Shown in pieces: positions 1-6,110 of a stretch of DNA of 9,530 nucleotides; position 1 is the first letter of the stretch, and every line of letters begins with the position of its first letter. The notes below the pieces were generated by a model. It did not search any database. It worked only from the letters and a program-made list of their open reading frames with translations, and was not told where the DNA came from. This stretch comes from Clostridiaceae bacterium (GTDB lineage: Bacteria > Bacillota > Clostridia > Oscillospirales > Acutalibacteraceae). The DNA lies in the NCBI GenBank assembly GCA_904501685.1, contig CAJGBX010000047.1:1-9530 (forward strand), given 5' to 3'. Position numbers and translations under genes: made by a program.

Positions 1-1030
1 ATATCTTTTTTGGGGTAGCGTTTGTTATACTGCTATCAATATTCCCTACGGTTCAATGGCGTCGGTTATGAGCAGTGAGGCAGATGACAGAGCTTCTCTT
101 TCAACATCAAGAGGTATAGGTTCAATGGTGCCGCAAATAGTAATTGGTGTTATTTTGCCGATTTTTTTATATAAAACGCTTCCGGACGGCACAAGAGGTG
201 TAAACGCAGCCGCCTTCCCTATTTTGGCTATGATCTTAGGTTTAATTTCGGTTGTCTGTTATTTAGTATGTTATTTCTTATGCACTGAACGTGTGAAACC
301 CAAAAAAGAAAACTTGAAAGCAGCATCATTTAAAGAAACCTTATCAACATTTGTAACTAACCGTACATTAGTAGCAATATGTTTGGTTTTTATTTTCTTT
401 CTTGCGGCACAAATGCTAAGCCAAACAATTAGTAATTATATCTTCAAGGATTATTTTAACAACACACTCGGCTTAACCGTTATAAATGCAGTCGGTTTTC
501 TTCCGGTATTAATTTTAGCACCCTTTTCAGTTCCTTTGACAAGGAAATTCGGTAAAAAAGCAATCGGTGTATTTGCATCGGTAGTTGGTACAGTTGCATA
601 TTCCATTCTGTTTCTTGTAAGAACTCAAAATATGTGGGTATATATTACAGTCAGTATTGTAGGTTTAATGGGTTTTGGATTGTTTAACCTGATAATCTGG
701 GCATTTATTACCGATGTTATTGATGATCACGAGATTACTACCGGTACCCGTCAGGACGGAACTATTTATGCTATTTGCTCATTTTCTCGAAAGCTTGGTC
801 AAGGAATCGCAAGCGGTATCGGAGGTTGGTCGTTAGCAATAATAGGTTATGCTGAAGGCATAGGCGCCGCACAAAGTACAAACGTTAAAAACGGAATTTA
901 TAATATAGCTACCGGCATACCAGCTTTACTATATCTACTGGTAGCCCTCTGCCTTATATTTCTGTATCCACTTTCTAAAAAGAGAGTTAATGATAATATT
1001 TTGTTATTAAAATCCAAGCACAATGATTAA
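1..1030 (+). CDS. GPH-family sugar:cation symporter, 5' truncated
   Basis: This is the C-terminal part of a cytoplasmic-membrane sugar:cation symporter of the glycoside-pentoside-hexuronide (GPH) family in the MFS superfamily. The frame is open from base 2, before the ATG at 56. The residues read before that ATG (GSVCYTAINIPYGSM) are the conserved GPH segment after an early helix, so the ATG is internal and the start lies outside the window. About 342 residues are visible of an expected 450 or so. Several hydrophobic helices are followed by the GPH signature around bases 713-800 (TDVIDDHEITTGTRQDG, then SRKLGQG). The family normally has acidic residues here in the cation and sugar site region. 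The C-terminus ends in a short charged tail. The substrate cannot be read from sequence; galactosides, xylosides or glucuronides are typical. The gene converges on the ZIP gene and ends before a shared terminator. The family call is firm, the substrate unknown. Confidence 0.9.
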   Translation, partial: YLFWGSVCYTAINIPYGSMASVMSSEADDRASLSTSRGIGSMVPQIVIGVILPIFLYKTLPDGTRGVNAAAFPILAMILGLISVVCYLVCYFLCTERVKPKKENLKAASFKETLSTFVTNRTLVAICLVFIFFLAAQMLSQTISNYIFKDYFNNTLGLTVINAVGFLPVLILAPFSVPLTRKFGKKAIGVFASVVGTVAYSILFLVRTQNMWVYITVSIVGLMGFGLFNLIIWAFITDVIDDHEITTGTRQDGTIYAICSFSRKLGQGIASGIGGWSLAIIGYAEGIGAAQSTNVKNGIYNIATGIPALLYLLVALCLIFLYPLSKKRVNDNILLLKSKHND

Positions 1031-1092
1031 TGTGTCAAAGAGACTCTCCCTTACTCCGTAAAATATTTATATAAATTCAAAAGTAATAAAAT

Positions 1093-1123
1093 AAAGCATC
1101 TCAACCATTGATTGAGATGCTTT
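1093..1123. terminator. Bidirectional intrinsic terminator between convergent genes
   Basis: A perfect 12-bp inverted repeat (AAAGCATCTCAA, 1093-1104, pairing with 1112-1123) encloses a 7-base loop. On the minus strand the stem is followed by a T-rich run (TATTTTATTACTT). On the plus strand the stem itself ends in TTT, followed by CAAATTT. It lies 63 bases after the transporter stop and 47 bases after the ZIP stop, so it can serve both genes. The minus-strand tail is the better of the two. Confidence 0.85.
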
Positions 1124-1169
1124 CAAATTTATACTGTTTTACAATAAGTGTCTATAAAGCCAAATGGAT

Positions 1170-1931
1170 TTATCCTAATAAAACATCCAAAATTAGCATT
1201 ACTGAAAATCCTACTAAAAGTGCATAAGTAGCACCCCATTCACTTCCGTGAGAATGAGTTTCGGGTATCATTTCATCACTGATAACATAAAGCATTGTAC
1301 CGCCGGCAAAACTTAAGGCAAACGGTAAAATAAAACTTGATACCGTAACAGCAAAATATCCGAGCAAGCAACCGACTATTTCAATAACACCGGTAAATAC
1401 CGCACAGGTAAAGGTCCATTTTCGACTTATACCTGCTGCCAGCATAGGACCGATAATAACCATACCCTCGGGAATATTTTGCAAAGCAATACCGCCTGCA
1501 ATAATCAATGCCTCTTCAGGATTTCCTGAGCCGAAGCCGACACCTGCGGCGATACCCTCAGGTAGATTGTGGATTGCAATAGCCGTAACAAAAAGTAAAA
1601 CCTTGTCGATATTTTCACTGTTTTTAGGCTTAGGACCTTCAATTTCAGCACCGACTAATTTATGGAGATGAGGTACAAGCTTATCAAACAAGCTTAATGC
1701 TAAAGCACCGACAAAAATACCAGCAATTGTAACAATAATGCCGAATTTACCGCCGTATTCCAATGACGGTAAAATCAAACCTAAAACTGCAGCTGCGAGC
1801 ATTATTCCGGCAGAAAAGGATAAAACAATATCGCTGAATTTATGAGATAAATTCTTAAAAACAAAACCTATAATACAACCGAATATCGTAGCACCGCCAA
1901 CACCTAAGGCGGTTAGTAATACCATAGTCAT
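1170..1931 (-). CDS. ZIP-family divalent metal transporter (GufA-like)
   Basis: This is a 253-residue polytopic membrane protein of the ZIP (ZRT/IRT-like) family, which brings Zn2+, Fe2+ or related divalent metals into the cytoplasm. The two family metal-site helices are plain: HNLPEG at 121-126 and QNIPEG at 151-156. A third metal-type motif, EMIPETHSHG, is at 220-229, before the last helix. Length and about eight hydrophobic segments fit a full-length bacterial ZIP of the GufA/ZupT type. The loop at about 95-112 is short and not His-rich. The ATG at 1931 is chosen because AAGAGGT (1939-1945) sits 7 bases upstream; a second ATG at codon 3 is too far from it. It lies 57 bases downstream of the ACT gene on the same strand. 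I find no clear -35/-10 pair in that gap, so it may be read through from the ior operon. Metal specificity cannot be inferred. Confidence 0.9.
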   Translation of the reverse strand: MTMVLLTALGVGGATIFGCIIGFVFKNLSHKFSDIVLSFSAGIMLAAAVLGLILPSLEYGGKFGIIVTIAGIFVGALALSLFDKLVPHLHKLVGAEIEGPKPKNSENIDKVLLFVTAIAIHNLPEGIAAGVGFGSGNPEEALIIAGGIALQNIPEGMVIIGPMLAAGISRKWTFTCAVFTGVIEIVGCLLGYFAVTVSSFILPFALSFAGGTMLYVISDEMIPETHSHGSEWGATYALLVGFSVMLILDVLLG

Positions 1932-1972
1932 ATAAAAAACCTCTTAAAATGGAAAGTATATTTGTTATTTTA

Positions 1973-2015
1973 CCTTCCGAAAAGAGAATTAGATATGTCT
2001 GTAAATTTCGGAAGG
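1973..2015 (-). other. Inverted repeat straddling the stop codon of the ACT-domain gene
   Basis: A perfect 10-bp inverted repeat, CCTTCCGAAA (1973-1982) and TTTCGGAAGG (2006-2015), encloses a 23-base loop that holds the ACT gene stop codon (1989-1991). Downstream on the minus strand the sequence is TAAAATAACAAATA, with no U-tract, so it is not a standard intrinsic terminator. It may stabilise the 3' end of the upstream operon, act as a weak attenuator before the ZIP gene, or be a protein-binding palindrome upstream of the ZIP start. The repeat is directly visible; the role is open. Confidence 0.5.
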
Positions 2016-2423
2016 ATTTACATTACCGACAGCGGTAGCAGATATAATCTTATCTGCCTTTTCAGGGTCATCAACACTGACAATCATTAAAGCCTTACCA
2101 ATAGCATGGCTGATACAAGCGTACATATACTTAATTTCAAAGCCATTATCGGTTAAGATTTTAACAGCATTTGCAAAGCCGCCCGGCACATCATCAATTG
2201 CAACAGCCAAAGTATTGGTAATTTTGCAGACAACACCCGATTCGCGTAATGCCAGAACAGCGGCTTCGGGGTCGGAAACAATCATTCTGATAATGCCGTA
2301 ATCGGTAGTATCGGCCAAGGACAATGCACTGATATCGATATTACCTGCAGCTAAAGTATTGGCAATTTCATTTAATCTGCCGGCCTTATTTTCAATAAAT
2401 GCAGAAACCTGTTTAACGATCAT
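1989..2423 (-). CDS. Two-ACT-domain amino acid-binding protein of the ior operon
   Basis: This is a 144-residue soluble protein made of two ACT domains in tandem, roughly residues 1-70 and 71-144. Each half shows the beta-alpha-beta start of the fold: VKQVSAFIENKAGRLNEIAN with DISALSLADTTDYGIIRMIV in the first, and LAVAIDDVPGGFANAVKIL with IKYMYACI and ALMIVSV in the second. The NKAG and DVPG turns are where ACT domains usually bind an amino acid. There is no catalytic domain, so a sensor or regulatory subunit is likely. Small ACT proteins of this form are commonly found beside PaaK and indolepyruvate oxidoreductase genes, so an aromatic amino acid or arylacetate ligand is an inference. The frame is open back to 2456, but that start would overlap paaK. 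The ATG at 2423 has AAGGAGGT 7 bases upstream and is chosen. It is the last gene of the tight operon. Confidence 0.9.
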   Translation of the reverse strand: MIVKQVSAFIENKAGRLNEIANTLAAGNIDISALSLADTTDYGIIRMIVSDPEAAVLALRESGVVCKITNTLAVAIDDVPGGFANAVKILTDNGFEIKYMYACISHAIGKALMIVSVDDPEKADKIISATAVGNVNPSEIYRHI

Positions 2424-2430
2424 TGCTTTA

Positions 2431-2438
2431 ACCTCCTT
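2431..2438 (-). promoter_or_regulatory. Strong ribosome binding site fixing the ACT gene start
   Basis: On the minus strand AAGGAGGT lies 7 bases before the ATG at 2423 and overlaps the TAA stop of paaK (2437-2439). It decides against the longer frame starting at 2456. It also suggests that ribosomes ending on paaK can reinitiate on this gene. Confidence 0.85.
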
Positions 2439-3744
2439 AAATTTTACGCTTGTCAATTACACGCTTAGCCTTACCCTCACTGCGTGTAATAGATTTCGGG
2501 TTAACAAGGTGAACACCAACACCGAGTCCCAAAATTGAACGAAGCTTATCCTTAATTTCGTTTTCAACCCTGACAATTGACTTGACGTCATCCGAGAACA
2601 TACTCTCACTCATTTCAACATCAAGGTCAAACGTATCGGTATTGTTTACACGGTCGATTGTAATTAGATAGTTAGGAGTAATATTACCTTTGCCGACCGC
2701 AATTAAAACCTCTTCAATCTGTGACGGGAATACATTAACACCGCGGATAATAAGCATATCATCACTTCTGCCCATAGGCTTAGCCATTTTAATAAGAGTA
2801 CGTCCGCAGGAGCACTTTTCACGTGATAATACACAAATATCCTTAGTTCTGTATCGAAGTAACGGGAATCCTTCCTTAGTAATCGAGGTGAATACAAGCT
2901 CACCCTTTTGTCCTAACGGCAAAACCTCAAGAGTTTCGGGGTCAATAATTTCGGGAATAAAGTGGTCCTCATTAACGTGCATACCGGTCTGCTCTTCACA
3001 CTCAAAGCTGACACCGGGACCGGATATTTCGGTCAAGCCGTAAATATCATATGCCTTAATACCAAGCTTATTCTCGATATCTTTACGCATATTTTCACTC
3101 CAAGCCTCAGCACCGAAAATACCCGCCTTAAGCTTAATCTTATCTTTTATGCCTTGCTCGTTAATAGATTCAGCAAGGTAAGCAGCATATGACGGTGTGC
3201 AGCAAAGAATTGTAGCACCTAAATCGGTCATAAACTGTAGTTGACGCTCGGTATTACCTGAGGACATAGGGAGAGTCAGGCAGCCGACCTTATGCGAACC
3301 GCCGTGAAGACCCGGTCCGCCGGTAAATAAGCCGTAGCCGTAGCAAACCTGACATACATCCTTATTTGTACCGCCGACAGCAGTAATTGCACGTGCACAG
3401 CATTGCTCCCACAAATCAACATCATTCTGAGTATAAAAAGCAACGACACGCTTACCTGTAGTACCCGAGGTTGACTGAATTCTGACACAGTTCTTCAAAT
3501 CGGTTGCCAAAAGACCGTAAGGGTAACATTCACGAAGGTCGTCCTTTGTAATAAAGGGAAGCTTATGAAGGTCTTCAATGCCTTTGATATCGTCGGGAGT
3601 GATACCCTTATCTTCCATTTTTTTACGGTAGTAAGGAACATTATCCCACACATGCTTTACCTGCTTAACCAAACGCTCACTTTGAAGCTTTTGCATATCC
3701 TCTAGAGCCATAGTTTCTATTTCAGGCTGATAATACTTGCTCAT
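2437..3744 (-). CDS. paaK: Phenylacetate-CoA ligase (arylacetate-CoA ligase), AMP-forming
   Basis: PaaK converts an arylacetate, ATP and CoA to arylacetyl-CoA, AMP and pyrophosphate in the cytoplasm. At 435 residues it has the usual PaaK length. Visible motifs are the N-terminal VKHVWDNVPYYRKKM (29-43), the P-loop STSGTTGKR (91-99), YGLTEISGPG (235-244), LRYRTKDI (296-303), the hinge region GRSDDMLIIRGVNVFPSQIEE (325-345) and the C-terminal RSEGKAKRVIDKR. The last carries the probable catalytic lysine (K425). Cysteines at 304, 311 and 313 (CSCGR) form a small cluster of the kind seen in anaerobe PaaK proteins. The gene follows iorB after 27 bases, with GGAGAT 8 bases before the ATG. Next to an arylpyruvate oxidoreductase it more likely handles the IorAB product, or recycles imported arylacetate, than feeds the aerobic phenylacetate ring-cleavage pathway, none of whose genes are present. 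The exact aryl substrate is not known. Confidence 0.93.
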   Translation of the reverse strand: MSKYYQPEIETMALEDMQKLQSERLVKQVKHVWDNVPYYRKKMEDKGITPDDIKGIEDLHKLPFITKDDLRECYPYGLLATDLKNCVRIQSTSGTTGKRVVAFYTQNDVDLWEQCCARAITAVGGTNKDVCQVCYGYGLFTGGPGLHGGSHKVGCLTLPMSSGNTERQLQFMTDLGATILCCTPSYAAYLAESINEQGIKDKIKLKAGIFGAEAWSENMRKDIENKLGIKAYDIYGLTEISGPGVSFECEEQTGMHVNEDHFIPEIIDPETLEVLPLGQKGELVFTSITKEGFPLLRYRTKDICVLSREKCSCGRTLIKMAKPMGRSDDMLIIRGVNVFPSQIEEVLIAVGKGNITPNYLITIDRVNNTDTFDLDVEMSESMFSDDVKSIVRVENEIKDKLRSILGLGVGVHLVNPKSITRSEGKAKRVIDKRKI

Positions 3745-3771
3745 TTTTTTACATCTCCGCTTTCAGAAAAA

Positions 3772-4344
3772 TTATAAATTATAACCGAGCTGGAAAGCCT
3801 TAAGGTTAACATCTAAAAACTTTTCAGGTACTGTTGTTTTTATGGTTTCAATCCAAGCATCATAAGGAATATCGGTGGATTTGGCCAAAACACCAATAAG
3901 CACAACATTAACCGCTTTAATACTACCGGCTTTCTGTGCCAAATCTAGTGCGTCAAGGCTGATTACATCAGCATTTGACTTTAATTCCTCAATAATTCCC
4001 TCCGGATACTCAGCGGCGCCGGTAATAACCGGCATAGGATTCATTGCGCGGTCATTGACAATCATTCGTCCGCCTTTTTTAAGGAAAGGCAATGCACGAA
4101 GTGCCTCTAAACGCTCAAATGCTAAGATAATATCAGCCTCACCCCTATCAATAATCGGTGATGCGACCTTGTCAGCATACTTAACATAGGTTACAACCGA
4201 GCCACCGCGCTGACTCATACCGTGTACTTCGGAAACCTTTACATCAAACCCTTGTGAAATGATAACATTTCCTAAAATTCGGCTCGCTAAAAGTGTACCC
4301 TGTCCACCGACACCGACAATCATTATATTTAATTTATCAGTCAT
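3772..4344 (-). CDS. iorB: Indolepyruvate:ferredoxin oxidoreductase, beta subunit
   Basis: This is the small (gamma-domain type) subunit of the oxygen-sensitive arylpyruvate:ferredoxin oxidoreductase, which acts with IorA in the cytoplasm. At 190 residues it is of normal length. The N-terminal Rossmann-like motif GVGGQGTLLASRIL (11-24) is followed by SEVHGMSQRGGSV (38-50). Both are hallmarks of the pyruvate/ketoisovalerate oxidoreductase gamma domain that helps bind CoA and contact the TPP subunit. The start is fixed by AAAGGAGG (4353-4360), 8 bases upstream and inside the end of iorA. The iorA stop and iorB start abut as TAAATG, which implies translational coupling and 1:1 subunit supply. 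The C-terminus ends in a short aromatic tail before paaK. No residue loss or frame break is seen. Confidence 0.95.
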   Translation of the reverse strand: MTDKLNIMIVGVGGQGTLLASRILGNVIISQGFDVKVSEVHGMSQRGGSVVTYVKYADKVASPIIDRGEADIILAFERLEALRALPFLKKGGRMIVNDRAMNPMPVITGAAEYPEGIIEELKSNADVISLDALDLAQKAGSIKAVNVVLIGVLAKSTDIPYDAWIETIKTTVPEKFLDVNLKAFQLGYNL

Positions 4345-6078
4345 TTAAGCTTCCTCCTTTTCAATTGCACCGAACGGGCAAACTCCAACACATAGTCCGC
4401 AACCGTTGCACTGCGAACTGTCAATTACAGCCTTACCGTCCTTGAAAGAAATAGCAGGACAACCAAGCTTCATACACATTTTGCAGGATTTGCACTTATC
4501 AGCATTAACCTTGCAGTGACCGGTGTACTTAACCGATTTAAGCAAGGCACAAGGACGCTGAGCAATAATAACCGAAGGCTCCTCGGCGGCTAATTCTTCT
4601 TTAACTGCCTTTTCAAAGCCGACTAAATCAAACGGGTCTTCAACACGAACTCTGTCAACTCCGATAGCCTTACAAAGTGCCATAAGGTCAACCTGCTTTG
4701 TAGACTCACCTCGAATGGTTTTGCCGGTGGTTGGATTGTCCTGATGTCCGGTCATACCGGTGATAGAGTTGTCCAAAATAATAATTGTGTTATTACCCTT
4801 ATTATATACAATATCAATAAGACCTGTGATACCTGAATGCATAAAGGTCGAGTCACCGATAACCGAAACCAGCTTTTTATTAAATTCCTCTCCCCTTGCC
4901 TTAGCCATACCGTGAGCAGCACTGACCGAAGCACCCATACAAATAGTAGTATCTACGCTTTGTAGAGGAGCTACGGCACCTAAGGTATAGCAACCGATAT
5001 CACCCGAAACGGTAACTCCAAGCTTTTTAAGAACATAAAATGTACCTCTGTGCGGACATCCTACACAAAGTACAGGAGGACGGTTAGGTATACAAGGGTC
5101 GGCAATAGCCTCTGTATCAATACCCAAAATTGCCTTTTTAATCATATTTTGAGAATATTCACCAAGTAAAGTGAAATTTTCCTTACCATGACACTTGATT
5201 CCAAGTGCTTTTATATGATTCTCTATAACCGGGTCAAGCTCCTCAACAACCCAAAGCTCGTCATGGGCTTCGCTAAAATCACGAATCAGCTTTTCGGGTA
5301 GCGGATATACCATACCAAGCTTCAAATAGTCAGCCTTGTCACCCAAAGCCTCGTTAGCGTAAACGTATGTAGTGCCTGCAGCAATAACACCAATTTTAGA
5401 CCCGTTGTTTTCAATTGTGTTAAACTCACAGTTTTCAGCCAACTTCTTAAGCTTTAAGGTTCGTTCTTCAACAACAACGTGTCTGCCCTTAGCCATAGCC
5501 GGCATCATAACATTTTTAGAGATATTTTTTTCGTAAGGCTTTAATGTAACTTCTTCAGGGTCACATAACTCAACTAAGCTCTGTGAATGCGAAACACGGG
5601 TAGAAAGACGTATAAAAACCGGAGTATCGTATTCCTCACTCAAGCTGAAGGCTTTTTTGGTAAATTCCTTACATTCAGAGGAATCCGAAGGCTCAAGCAT
5701 CATAATTTTAGCAGCCTCGGCATAATGACGTGAATCCTGTTCATTCTGTGACGAATGCATACCGGGGTCATCGGCAACGCAGAAAACTAAACCGCCGTTA
5801 GCACCAATATAGCTCACGGTAAACACAGGGTCAGCCATAACATTAAGACCTACGTGCTTCATACAAGACATGGCTCTGCCACCTGCAATAGATGCACCGA
5901 TAGCAACCTCAGCGGCAACCTTTTCATTAGGTGCCCATTCGACATATATATCCTTAAATTCAACTATTGATTCAGTAATTTCGGTACTTGGTGTTCCTGG
6001 ATATGAAGAGACAACCTTAACACCGGCTTCGTATGCACCGCGAGCAACCGCAGCGTTTCCGAGAAGCAACTTTTTCAT
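4345..6078 (-). CDS. iorA: Indolepyruvate:ferredoxin oxidoreductase, alpha subunit
   Basis: With IorB it converts aryl 2-oxoacids (indolepyruvate, phenylpyruvate, 4-hydroxyphenylpyruvate) plus CoA and oxidised ferredoxin to arylacetyl-CoA, CO2 and reduced ferredoxin. The 577-residue protein has the expected order. First comes a pyrimidine-type domain opening with GNAAVARGAYEAGVKVVSSY and PGTPSTE (27-33). It is followed by the CVGCPHRG segment (338-345) and a TPP-binding domain with GDIGCYTLG (359-367), GDSTFMHSG (408-416) and DNSITGMTGHQ (436-446). The C-terminus carries two ferredoxin-like 4Fe-4S motifs. The first has Cys 529, 532, 535 and 540, and the second has Cys 557, 560, 563 and 567. 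The eight-Cys tail is complete, so a working electron path to ferredoxin is expected. AAAGGA lies 10 bases before the ATG, and 32 bases separate it from the upstream ligase. The substrate range among aryl pyruvates cannot be told from sequence. Confidence 0.96.
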   Translation of the reverse strand: MKKLLLGNAAVARGAYEAGVKVVSSYPGTPSTEITESIVEFKDIYVEWAPNEKVAAEVAIGASIAGGRAMSCMKHVGLNVMADPVFTVSYIGANGGLVFCVADDPGMHSSQNEQDSRHYAEAAKIMMLEPSDSSECKEFTKKAFSLSEEYDTPVFIRLSTRVSHSQSLVELCDPEEVTLKPYEKNISKNVMMPAMAKGRHVVVEERTLKLKKLAENCEFNTIENNGSKIGVIAAGTTYVYANEALGDKADYLKLGMVYPLPEKLIRDFSEAHDELWVVEELDPVIENHIKALGIKCHGKENFTLLGEYSQNMIKKAILGIDTEAIADPCIPNRPPVLCVGCPHRGTFYVLKKLGVTVSGDIGCYTLGAVAPLQSVDTTICMGASVSAAHGMAKARGEEFNKKLVSVIGDSTFMHSGITGLIDIVYNKGNNTIIILDNSITGMTGHQDNPTTGKTIRGESTKQVDLMALCKAIGVDRVRVEDPFDLVGFEKAVKEELAAEEPSVIIAQRPCALLKSVKYTGHCKVNADKCKSCKMCMKLGCPAISFKDGKAVIDSSQCNGCGLCVGVCPFGAIEKEEA

Positions 6079-6110
6079 AATATATTCATCCTTTCGAAAC
6101 TCAAAGTTAA

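Noticed and set aside
56..1030. Complete transporter gene starting at the ATG at 56
   Set aside because: The frame is open from base 2 and the residues before the ATG are conserved GPH sequence; about 100 N-terminal residues would be missing.
1989..2456. Longer ACT protein starting at 2456
   Set aside because: It would overlap the end of paaK by 20 bases and lacks a ribosome binding site, whereas AAGGAGGT precedes the ATG at 2423.
2690..3192. Plus-strand open frames opposite paaK
   Set aside because: They are antisense to a well-supported gene, show no recognisable motif and have no ribosome binding site; they reflect codon bias of the real gene.
3875..4189. Plus-strand frame opposite iorB
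   Set aside because: Antisense to a conserved gene, Ser/Ile-rich with no domain features.
4345..4500. Separate ferredoxin gene at the end of iorA
   Set aside because: The two 4Fe-4S motifs are in frame with and continuous to IorA, which normally carries them at its C-terminus.
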